Below are positions 1 to 6,156 of a DNA stretch of 6,156 nt, one piece after another. Every line of letters starts with the position of its first letter. Within the stretch, counting starts at the first letter, position 1. Source of the stretch: Arcticibacterium sp051269965 (GTDB taxonomy: Bacteria; Bacteroidota; Bacteroidia; Cytophagales; Spirosomataceae); assembly GCA_051269965.1 (NCBI GenBank), contig JBNMFK010000241.1, forward strand, positions 1 to 6,156, read 5' to 3'. The notes under the pieces are model-generated. The model had not been told where the DNA came from, ran no database searches, and was given only the letters and a program-made list of their open reading frames with translations. The position numbers were made by a program, and so were the translations under genes.

Positions 1-220
1 ATTAGGCGACCTTTTTTTTGTTTCAAAGCGTAAGTTTAATTTAAAAACCTGTTTTAGACCTACTGTTATTGTTTATTCACTGTCTTTTTAATCGATGAAT
101 TCACGAAACTATTATTAGAAGGGTATTGAACTCTAGACATTGAAAGACGTAAATAGCTCTATAACGTTAGAATGTACTAGTATTCCTAAACCGTACCATG
201 CTCGAAACCACGTGGAGTGA
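1..220. other. Non-coding stretch downstream of the minus-strand lipoprotein gene
   Basis: No open frame of useful length or family-like coding pattern is visible on either strand. The left edge has a short GC-rich run (GGCGACC, 5-11) followed by eight T residues (12-19). This could be the right half of a plus-strand intrinsic terminator whose left arm lies before the window. An 8-bp palindrome CCACGTGG sits at 208-215, just past the stop codon of the lipoprotein gene. It has no loop or T-tract, so it is not a good terminator. No convincing terminator for the minus-strand gene was found. Confidence 0.6.
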
Positions 221-3200
221 TTAATCTAAAGAGTACACCTTTACGGACTCGTTATTTCTGGCAATAATCAACCTTTCCCCAAATACCAGAACATCTCTTA
301 TTTGACCTTTTATGTTTATTCCGGCCTCTGAGTTGGGAATATAGGAGAATTTTTTATCCCCCATACCTTGTAAAAGAATACCACGGCTTGCGTCATGCCT
401 ACCAGATTGTGGTTTTAAACCATAAAAATTTCCGCCTAACCAGATATCTAAAATTCCATCTTTATTAAAATCTTTGGTGGTAATTCCGAAAACTGGAGAG
501 ATTTGAGCTTCAAGTGGAAGTGGGGAAAAGGAAAACTTGCCTGCCTCATTCCATAAAACACCAGTTTGAAGGTTTTCTGCCTTCAAGGCTAGATTTTCAG
601 AGCCTGAGTGGAGGTTAAAGTCAGAAACTTTCATCTTGGCAAATTCCGAGAATTTTAAGTTCTTCTTTTTAAGTTCTGGCATCTGAGAAGTGATTTCCAT
701 TTTAGAGGCATATGGAAAAGCTTCTTTATCTGCCGGTGCGATCCAATTTATTATAGGCTCACTTTTACCATTTCCATCGAAATCGCTCACATTCATTGTG
801 ATTGGAAGTGAAATAGAAGCCTGGAACTTAGAATTCAGGCCCCAGTTCCCCAAAATGAAATCCATATCGTTGTCCCCATCCAAATCTTGGGATTCAATTC
901 TCTGCCAGAAGCCAGAAGTATTTGGAATAGAGATAGGAGCATCCAAGACTCCTTTATTATTCTTAAAGACTTTAATCTCCATCCAGTCGCCTACCACAAG
1001 TAGATCCACGTCTCCATCGCTATCGGTATCTTCCCAGATGGCATCTGTCACCATACCTAGTTTTCCGATAGCCTCTCCGCCAATACTTCTCCAACTTCCG
1101 TTTTCATTTTTGAACAAATGACTTTGGGGCGTGAGGCCATAATTGCCAGGAATCACTCTTGCTCCTAAAAAGAAGTCGGGATCGCCGTCTTGGTCAAAAT
1201 CACTTACTTCTAAGGTAGAGAAATTACCTACAACTGGCGGAATGTGAGCAGGGTCTACTGTATAATTGCCTTTGCCATCGTTAACGTAAAGGCGAACGAT
1301 ATAATTAATTTGATCTACATTCGTTTGGTTTCCGCCTGACCCAATAAGGAGGTCTTTGTCGCCATCAAGATCATAATCTAAAAAAGCTCCACAGGTACTT
1401 TCAAATCCTTTGTCAGTCTCAAAGCTTTGGTCACGTTTAAACCTAAATCTGCCATTTTTCTGCTGAATGAATATTTTGTCGGCATCATTTTTCGCTCCTA
1501 AAAGAACAAAATCATCTAAACCGTCGCCATTAGCATCCCCTGGAATAAGCCTTGGACCTTCTGTTGAAAGCATTTGGTTTAAAAGGTTTTCTAGCTCAAA
1601 ATCATTGTAATTATTTTCAACATGGATAGCCTCGCGGGGAAGAACTGATGTTGTGATTTCAGTAAACCATGTATTTTCTTCTTTATCTGGGTAATGGAAA
1701 ACTCCGCCAGCATTTTTATGAGCTAATTTTATAATCTGATTTACAGGAATCTGTTCTAGAATTTGGAATGATTTATCAGGCCAAATGACTGTCAAATGCT
1801 TTATTATGTCTTTATGACCAAGTCCAATGAGGAGTTGTGGCTCAATACTGCTTTCAAAACCTCTATTTATAAAATTCTCAGCTATTATTTTTTGATTCTC
1901 TGTTTCAACGATGATTTTGGCTCCGATGCCAAATGGATTTTTGATAGAACCTGCAAACTGAATTTTGAGGAAATTATTTCCTTGGCTAAGGTTTTCATAA
2001 ACAAAACTCTCCATGTTAACATTGTTGACTACCAAGTCCAAATCTCCGTCATTGTCTAAGTCGGTATACACAGATCCATTGCTAAAAGAAGGTTTGTCTA
2101 GCCCAAGTTCCTTCGCTTTGTTTTCAAATTTTAGAGGTGAAGATTGACTGAAAGCGAAGTTTGCAAGTGGGTTTGAAGGTATTTGACTCGTTAGTTGCCG
2201 TAAATCTTTATCTGCTTCTCCAGTATTTACAAGTTCTTGTGTTTCTGGCTGACCTAAAAACTCTCTAAAATCACCTGAAATGATATCTCGGTTTATACCA
2301 TTTGATACAAAAATATCTTTGACGCCGTCATTTTCAAAGTCAAAAAACAAGGCTCCCCAGCTCCAGTCTGTAGCCGAAACGCCACTTAGAAGAGCTATTT
2401 CCTGAAAATTAGCAGAACCATCATTTAGATGAAGACAGTTTTGAATCATCTGGTAATGGTAGTTGCCCCTATACTTAATGTCCTCTAAATGATAGGGTTC
2501 AAAACTGGTGAGTGTTTTAATCCTATAATTATCGGCCGGGAGCATATCTGTCGTGAAGATTTCAGGGTTTCCATCCCCGTTAATATCCCCAATATCTGCA
2601 CCCATGCTGGAGACAGAACAATAGTTAATCCTGTTATTAAGGTCTTCTTTGAAGGTGCCATCTCCATTATTTAGGTAGAGGTAATCTCTTTCCCAGAAGT
2701 CATTGCTTACATATAAGTCCGGTAATAGGTCGCCATTTAAATCGCCAGTGGCCACTCCCAGTCCAAAGCCAATACGGCTGCTATAGATTCCTGCTTCTAG
2801 GGTTATATCGGTGAAGAAGTTTCCATCGTTTCGCATTAATTTGTCTCCGCCAAGGGTATCTGGAATATCTCTCATGCTTTGATACAGTTCTATTTTATCG
2901 GGCTCTTTAAAACTGTTGTTCAGAATATAGCAGTCTAAATCACCATCTAGATCAAAATCAAAAAAGGCCGCATGTGTACCATAACCAGTATTATTGAGGT
3001 TGAACGCCCGAGCCATTTCTGTAAAAGTTCCGTCTTGGTTATTAATAAATAACTCATTTTCTTTCTGTGCACCGTCAAAGTCACCTGAATTGCAAACATA
3101 AATATCCAGCCATCCATCGGCATTCACATCGGTCATGCTTACCCCGGTGCTCCAAGACTTGGTTCCACCTGATTTAGATGACTTTGTAATATCTTTGAAT

Positions 3201-3514
3201 TTGAAATTACCTTCATTTAGATAGAGTTTGTTTTCTTTTTGATTTGCTGTAAAATATAGATCCGGTAGACCATCATTGTTTATGTCGCCAACGGCTATTC
3301 CACCACCGTTATAAAAGTTTCTGTAGGTCAAAATGTTCATTTCTCTGGATTCTATCACTTCGTTAATGAAGTCAATACCCGTATCAGAAGATGACCTTAG
3401 CTCAAAGAGTGTAGAAACCTTTTCTCTTTCTTGACAGCCGATAAGTAGAAAAAGGAATAAAAAAGAAAAGCTAGGAGTCCGCATTTGTTGGCTCGTTATT
3501 TTATGGAATTTCAT
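221..3514 (-). CDS. VCBS/FG-GAP repeat lipoprotein with central ASPIC/UnbV domain
   Basis: The protein has 1097 residues and a lipoprotein signal: a hydrophobic run at 16-25, then lipobox L-I-G-C with the lipidated Cys at 27. The acidic/basic residues just after it (QEREK) are compatible with surface export. Calcium-loop motifs of the form DxDxDGxxD start at D77, D129, D186, D258, D310, D392 and D485, then at D660, D713, D772, D829, D877, D911 and D1015. A degenerate copy is near D965. Between the two sets lies an ASPIC/UnbV domain (about 525-597) with NPFGIGA at 526-532, RGFESS at 551-556, IGLG at 563-566 and WPD at 578-580. Marks I recall from large Bacteroidota members of this family are DMLP (323-326), TDWSWG (382-387), VVGDWM (840-845) and GNWGLNSKF (889-897). 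The repeats probably fold as beta-propellers. The gene is divergent from a SusC-type receptor, which suggests a cell-surface role in ligand or protein binding, but the actual function is unknown. The start is uncertain: Met11 (codon at 3482-3484) gives a shorter, more typical signal peptide. The frame is intact, ending in TAA at 221-223. Confidence 0.93.
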   Translation of the reverse strand: MKFHKITSQQMRTPSFSFLFLFLLIGCQEREKVSTLFELRSSSDTGIDFINEVIESREMNILTYRNFYNGGGIAVGDINNDGLPDLYFTANQKENKLYLNEGNFKFKDITKSSKSGGTKSWSTGVSMTDVNADGWLDIYVCNSGDFDGAQKENELFINNQDGTFTEMARAFNLNNTGYGTHAAFFDFDLDGDLDCYILNNSFKEPDKIELYQSMRDIPDTLGGDKLMRNDGNFFTDITLEAGIYSSRIGFGLGVATGDLNGDLLPDLYVSNDFWERDYLYLNNGDGTFKEDLNNRINYCSVSSMGADIGDINGDGNPEIFTTDMLPADNYRIKTLTSFEPYHLEDIKYRGNYHYQMIQNCLHLNDGSANFQEIALLSGVSATDWSWGALFFDFENDGVKDIFVSNGINRDIISGDFREFLGQPETQELVNTGEADKDLRQLTSQIPSNPLANFAFSQSSPLKFENKAKELGLDKPSFSNGSVYTDLDNDGDLDLVVNNVNMESFVYENLSQGNNFLKIQFAGSIKNPFGIGAKIIVETENQKIIAENFINRGFESSIEPQLLIGLGHKDIIKHLTVIWPDKSFQILEQIPVNQIIKLAHKNAGGVFHYPDKEENTWFTEITTSVLPREAIHVENNYNDFELENLLNQMLSTEGPRLIPGDANGDGLDDFVLLGAKNDADKIFIQQKNGRFRFKRDQSFETDKGFESTCGAFLDYDLDGDKDLLIGSGGNQTNVDQINYIVRLYVNDGKGNYTVDPAHIPPVVGNFSTLEVSDFDQDGDPDFFLGARVIPGNYGLTPQSHLFKNENGSWRSIGGEAIGKLGMVTDAIWEDTDSDGDVDLLVVGDWMEIKVFKNNKGVLDAPISIPNTSGFWQRIESQDLDGDNDMDFILGNWGLNSKFQASISLPITMNVSDFDGNGKSEPIINWIAPADKEAFPYASKMEITSQMPELKKKNLKFSEFAKMKVSDFNLHSGSENLALKAENLQTGVLWNEAGKFSFSPLPLEAQISPVFGITTKDFNKDGILDIWLGGNFYGLKPQSGRHDASRGILLQGMGDKKFSYIPNSEAGINIKGQIRDVLVFGERLIIARNNESVKVYSLD

Positions 3515-3516
3515 TT

Positions 3517-3524
3517 CAAATTTA
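3517..3524 (-). promoter_or_regulatory. Possible -7 box for the lipoprotein gene
   Basis: Read on the minus strand this is TAAATTTG, an exact match to the Bacteroidota -7 consensus TAnnTTTG. No TTTG-type -33 element sits at the expected 19-21 bp upstream. The box ends only two bases before the first ATG (3512-3514). If it is used, transcription would begin at or inside that codon, and translation would start at the second Met (codon 3482-3484). In AT-rich DNA the match could be chance. Confidence 0.25.
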
Positions 3525-3568
3525 ATTCAAAAAGAAAGCTTTTTGATCTAGTATCGATAATTTGATTC

Positions 3569-3591
3569 AGTTCAAGGTGCTCCACTGAACT
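3569..3591. promoter_or_regulatory. Hairpin-forming dyad upstream of the lipoprotein gene
   Basis: AGTTCA (3569-3574) and TGAACT (3586-3591) are exact reverse complements. Inside them GTG (3577-3579) can pair with CAC (3583-3585), leaving a two-base bulge (AG) and a three-base loop (CTC). The dyad lies about 55 bp before the first ATG of the minus-strand gene. No T-tract follows on either strand within a few bases, so an intrinsic terminator is unlikely. A dimeric regulator site or an RNA stem in the leader is possible. This is inference from symmetry only. Confidence 0.35.
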
Positions 3592-3782
3592 AGACCCTTA
3601 CATTATGGACCTGATTTAGGCGGTCTAATAAATATGATTTACTTTTGTCTAACTAAATGCCCTGTTAATAAGACAAAAACCTTTCTTTCAGTTTAAGTAA
3701 AGAGCATGTTAAATATGAAATGACTGTTTCATTTTATATGAACATCACCCATTAAAAAGTAGGGTTAGGAGCAAATTCCAGT

Positions 3783-3936
3783 AAAAAGGGACCTTTTGAT
3801 TTTTTCGTCTTCTTATTTGAGGGTTTTGATTGCTTGAACGCTATAAATTATAGTCAATCTAAAAAAAAGTACGTTTGTATGAGATATTTAAAATCGTCTA
3901 CCCAAAGGGAAAACCTTCAAAAAAAGACCTTTTGAC
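3783..3936 (+). repeat. Two-copy direct repeat around GACCTTTTGA
   Basis: The 10-mer GACCTTTTGA occurs at 3790-3799 and 3926-3935, each preceded by an A-run. Over 18 aligned bases (3783-3800 and 3919-3936) the copies differ at three positions. The shorter core GACCTTTT is also found at 8-15, at the far left of the window. Spacing between the two full copies is 136 bp, not an obvious helical-phase tandem. They could be regulator half-sites or chance in low-complexity DNA. Confidence 0.35.
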
Positions 3937-3960
3937 CTATTAAATTTAAAATTATAGCGT
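3838..3960. repeat. Separated 9-bp inverted repeat with an embedded 13-bp palindrome
   Basis: ACGCTATAA (3838-3846) and TTATAGCGT (3952-3960) are perfect reverse complements, 105 bp apart. The left arm overlaps a perfect palindrome, CTATAA-A-TTATAG, at 3841-3853. The six-base half-site therefore occurs three times in about 120 bp. The right arm lies six bases before the TATATTTG box at 3966, where a bound protein would affect a promoter. This arrangement suggests operator sites joined by looping, but no regulator is encoded in the window to support that. Confidence 0.4.
3870..3877 (+). promoter_or_regulatory. Possible upstream -7 box for the susC-type gene
   Basis: TACGTTTG matches TAnnTTTG exactly and is directed toward the receptor gene. 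It lies about 250 bp before the start codon. No TTTG or TTG is found at 19-21 bp upstream; the nearest TTG (3834-3836) is 33 bp away. It is weaker than the box at 3966 because of the longer implied leader. Confidence 0.2.
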
Positions 3961-3965
3961 AAAAG

Positions 3966-3973
3966 TATATTTG
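3966..3973 (+). promoter_or_regulatory. Best candidate -7 box for the susC-type gene
   Basis: TATATTTG matches the Bacteroidota -7 consensus TAnnTTTG and points toward the receptor gene. It would give a leader of roughly 145 nt before the ATG at 4127. A -33 TTTG is not at the usual spacing; the closest (3931-3934) is 31 bp upstream. The gene may therefore need an activator, or this box may be chance. The right arm of the 9-bp inverted repeat ends six bases upstream. Confidence 0.3.
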
Positions 3974-4126
3974 ATATGAAGTCGCACGATGGTGTGTTAT
4001 TAATTTTTTTTATTATGTTTGCCGAAGTAGCTAATTTTTTTAATAAATAATATCAAGGTTAGCTATCTATCTTTTTAACCCTTTTCTTTTAGTAAAATTT
4101 TTTTAAAATTTAATCTTTAATTTCTT

Positions 4127-6156
4127 ATGAGAAAAAAACTATCTGTATGGAAAGTTTTTGTCCTTTCGTTGGTCTCAATGTATTCTATGGCTCAGGCTGT
4201 GAGTGTGTCGGGTACAGTGGTAGAGGATGACGGATCTCCGCTTTATGGAGTAAACGTTACTGTAAAAGGTACCACAAACGGTACCATCACTAATGATACT
4301 GGTGAGTATACTATTTCTGCTACTAAAGGAGAAATACTTACTTTTAGTTATGTAGGTTTTGAGGCACAGGATATTACCATCGCTAACGCGAATGTGATAA
4401 ATATATCTCTTAAGCTTGATGCCAATGCACTTGGAGAGGTAGTAGTAACTGCATTTGGTATAGAGAAGGACAAGAAAAGTCTTGGCTATTCTGTTACTCA
4501 AGTAGATGGGGATAAGTTTACGGAGTCTAGGACTGCTAACTTAGGTACTTCTCTTACGGGTAAGATTGCTGGTGTAAATGTTTCATCACCTACTACTGGT
4601 GTGGCAGGCTCTAGTAGAGTGGTTATTCGTGGTGGTTCTTCTTTAAGTGGAAACGATCAACCTCTTTATGTTATTAATGGCGTGCCTATGGACAACAGTA
4701 GCCAAGGAAATGCAGGAATGTGGGGTGGAAATGACAATGGTGATGGACTAGCTTCTATTAATCCTGATGATATTGCTAACATTTCTGTTTTGAAAGGTAA
4801 TACGGCATCGGCATTGTACGGTTCACGTGCGGCTAATGGAGTTATCTTAATTACCACCAAAACTGGAAAAGGCCAGAAAGGTTTAGGCGTTTCGTTTAAC
4901 AGTAATTATACCATGGATAAGGCATGGGATTTAACAGACCTTCAAAATCAATATGGTATAGGTACTTTAGGACAAGCACCAACGACACAAGAGGAAGCTT
5001 TGGATCAAGGAAATAGCTCTTGGGGATCTAAATTAGGCTCAGGTTCAGTCACTCAATTTGATGGTGTGGGAAGACCTTATACGGCTACAGGAGAAACAAT
5101 GAATGATTTTTATCGAGTAGGAAATACTTGGTCAAATACATTGGCACTTTCTGGAGCTAATGATATTGGTAATTTTAGGTTTTCGGCTTCGGATTTGAAA
5201 AATGAAGATATTATGCCTAATTCAGGTTTTGATAGAACAGCATTCAATGCTAACATGAATGGAAAGTATGGTAAATTAGACTTAGCCGTAACAGGACAAT
5301 ATACCTTAGAAGGAGCAAAGAACAGACCGCGTTTATCTGATAGCCCAGGTAATGCAAATTACACCATCCTTACAAAGGCAAATAATATTTCTTTTGATGA
5401 TTTAATGGGTGATCCTGACAAATTTGGAGCTAAAGAAGATGGAACGGAACTCCGTCATCAAGGAAATATTTATTCGACAAACCCTTATTGGGCTGCGTAT
5501 CAATTCTCGAGACAAGATGACAAAAATAGATTTTTTGGAAATGCTTCTTTGACTTATCATGTAACAGATTGGTTATATATTAGAGGACGAGTAGGTACAG
5601 ATGTGATAAACGCTAAGTTTACCTCAACTACGCCTTATGGTACAGCCTTCAGTGGTGCAGGAGACTTTAATATTACCAATAGAACAATCAAAGAGGATAA
5701 CCTTGATTTGTTTGTTGGAATGAATAAAGACTTTGGTGATATTTCAGTAGATGCACTTGTTGGTGGAAATAGAATGCGAAGATCTAATGAGTCTGCTAGA
5801 ATAGGTGGTAATGGATTAAATATCCCGTTTTTTAGTAGTGTAACGAACGTGGCCAATCAAACATATGGTTACGGATTTAGAGAGTCTGGAATTAACTCAA
5901 TTTTTGGTTCTGCGAATATAGGATATGGAAACTTTGTGTTTTTAAATGTGACGGGACGTCAGGATCAGTATTCTGTACTTTCTCCTGAGACCAATACTAT
6001 TTTCTACCCAAGTGTGGGTGTAAGTTTTGCATTCTCGGATATTATTAATAATAGTCCTTCTTGGCTTACTTTTGGTAAAGCCAGAGTTTCGTGGGCTCAA
6101 GTAGGTGGTGGTGACCCGTCGCCTTATTCAAATAATCTTACTTACGGATTACAAGG
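4127..6156 (+). CDS. SusC/RagA-family TonB-dependent outer-membrane receptor, 3' truncated by window
   Basis: The frame is open from ATG 4127 to the window end: 676 complete codons and two extra bases. Family members usually have about 1000 residues, so roughly a third is missing outside the window. Residues 1-24 are a signal peptide (MRKK, hydrophobic core, then AQA near the cleavage site). Residues 27 to about 100 form a carboxypeptidase-regulatory-like beta domain, with SYVGF at 74-78. A family motif GEVVVTAFG is at 103-111. The plug domain follows, with GKIAGVNV (145-152), IRGG (167-170), PLYVING (179-185) and a stretch at 219-247 carrying LKG, LYGSRAANGV and ITTKTG. The beta-barrel begins after about residue 250. 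There is no STN domain between signal peptide and beta domain, so direct signalling to an anti-sigma factor is not expected. An in-frame TAA at 4118 fixes ATG 4127 as the first possible start. There is no Shine-Dalgarno, only AT-rich leader. The likely role is TonB-powered nutrient uptake with a SusD partner. Substrate is unknown. Confidence 0.96.
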   Translation, partial: MRKKLSVWKVFVLSLVSMYSMAQAVSVSGTVVEDDGSPLYGVNVTVKGTTNGTITNDTGEYTISATKGEILTFSYVGFEAQDITIANANVINISLKLDANALGEVVVTAFGIEKDKKSLGYSVTQVDGDKFTESRTANLGTSLTGKIAGVNVSSPTTGVAGSSRVVIRGGSSLSGNDQPLYVINGVPMDNSSQGNAGMWGGNDNGDGLASINPDDIANISVLKGNTASALYGSRAANGVILITTKTGKGQKGLGVSFNSNYTMDKAWDLTDLQNQYGIGTLGQAPTTQEEALDQGNSSWGSKLGSGSVTQFDGVGRPYTATGETMNDFYRVGNTWSNTLALSGANDIGNFRFSASDLKNEDIMPNSGFDRTAFNANMNGKYGKLDLAVTGQYTLEGAKNRPRLSDSPGNANYTILTKANNISFDDLMGDPDKFGAKEDGTELRHQGNIYSTNPYWAAYQFSRQDDKNRFFGNASLTYHVTDWLYIRGRVGTDVINAKFTSTTPYGTAFSGAGDFNITNRTIKEDNLDLFVGMNKDFGDISVDALVGGNRMRRSNESARIGGNGLNIPFFSSVTNVANQTYGYGFRESGINSIFGSANIGYGNFVFLNVTGRQDQYSVLSPETNTIFYPSVGVSFAFSDIINNSPSWLTFGKARVSWAQVGGGDPSPYSNNLTYGLQ

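Larger units (their letters stand above)
3515..4126. other. Divergent intergenic control region, 612 bp, AT-rich
   Basis: This stretch separates the 5' ends of the two divergent genes, so promoters for both must lie here or inside the first codons. It is more AT-rich than the flanking genes, with many A and T runs. It contains a hairpin-forming dyad near 3569-3591, a 13-bp palindrome at 3841-3853, a separated 9-bp inverted repeat (3838-3846 and 3952-3960), a near-repeat containing GACCTTTTGA, and plus-strand matches to TAnnTTTG at 3640, 3870 and 3966. No tRNA, rRNA or recognisable regulatory RNA was seen. The only small frame noted (3976-4050, 24 codons) is not supported as a gene. Confidence 0.8.

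Noticed and set aside
690..1121. 143-codon plus-strand open frame
   Set aside because: It lies wholly inside the lipoprotein gene on the opposite strand. Its Ser/Ile/Pro-rich composition is what antisense of Asp/Gly-rich repeats gives.
1796..2059. 87-codon plus-strand open frame
   Set aside because: It is antisense to the ASPIC/UnbV part of the lipoprotein, with no recognisable domain or start signal.
2485..2674. Two overlapping frames of about 60 codons, one on each strand
   Set aside because: Both overlap the intact lipoprotein frame in the repeat region and show no independent coding signal.
221..3514. Tandem DNA repeats or CRISPR-like array suggested by the recurring short motifs antisense to Asp-Gly loops
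   Set aside because: The recurrence reflects protein-level repeats. Spacing is irregular and the DNA copies diverge, so there is no DNA-level array.
3783..3806. AAAAGG/CCTTTT followed by T-run as an intrinsic terminator
   Set aside because: The loop would be only two bases, or four with a five-base A/T-rich stem, which is too weak. No plus-strand gene ends just upstream.
3976..4050. 24-codon frame beginning MKSHDG, with a hydrophobic middle
   Set aside because: It is too short, has no Shine-Dalgarno, and starts about where the candidate promoter at 3966 would begin transcription. A leader peptide cannot be excluded, but nothing supports it.
4175..4501. 108-codon minus-strand open frame
   Set aside because: It is antisense to the N-terminal and early plug region of the receptor, which has clear family motifs in the sense direction.
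4666..4860. 64-codon minus-strand open frame
   Set aside because: It is antisense to the conserved plug domain of the receptor.
5635..5856. 73-codon minus-strand open frame
   Set aside because: It is antisense to the beta-barrel part of the receptor, with no family resemblance.

Overview
The window looks like a chromosomal piece from a Bacteroidota bacterium, probably of the Cytophagales type. The DNA is AT-rich, there are no clear Shine-Dalgarno sequences, and there are promoter-like TAnnTTTG boxes. The two genes present belong to outer-membrane families typical of that phylum. The genus cannot be fixed from the sequence alone.

Layout: positions 1-220 are non-coding and lie downstream of the first gene. 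Positions 221-3514 (minus strand) encode a 1097-residue predicted lipoprotein. It carries fourteen canonical calcium-loop (VCBS/FG-GAP type) repeats, seven on each side of a central ASPIC/UnbV domain. Positions 3515-4126 are a 612-bp AT-rich divergent intergenic region with several small dyads, repeats and weak promoter candidates but no convincing gene. Positions 4127-6156 (plus strand) encode the first 676 residues of a SusC/RagA-family TonB-dependent outer-membrane receptor. That gene runs off the window end.

Functionally, the receptor should import a polymer-derived or other large nutrient across the outer membrane, powered by TonB, normally together with a SusD-type lipoprotein encoded just downstream, outside this window. 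The divergent repeat lipoprotein belongs to a family often found near SusC/SusD genes. It may be a surface-exposed partner for binding substrate or protein, but its function is not established and no substrate can be read from this window. There are no degradative enzymes, regulators, RNA genes, CRISPR arrays or mobile elements here. I see no clearly new system. The points most worth a second look are the 7 + ASPIC + 7 architecture of the lipoprotein and the dyads in the divergent control region.
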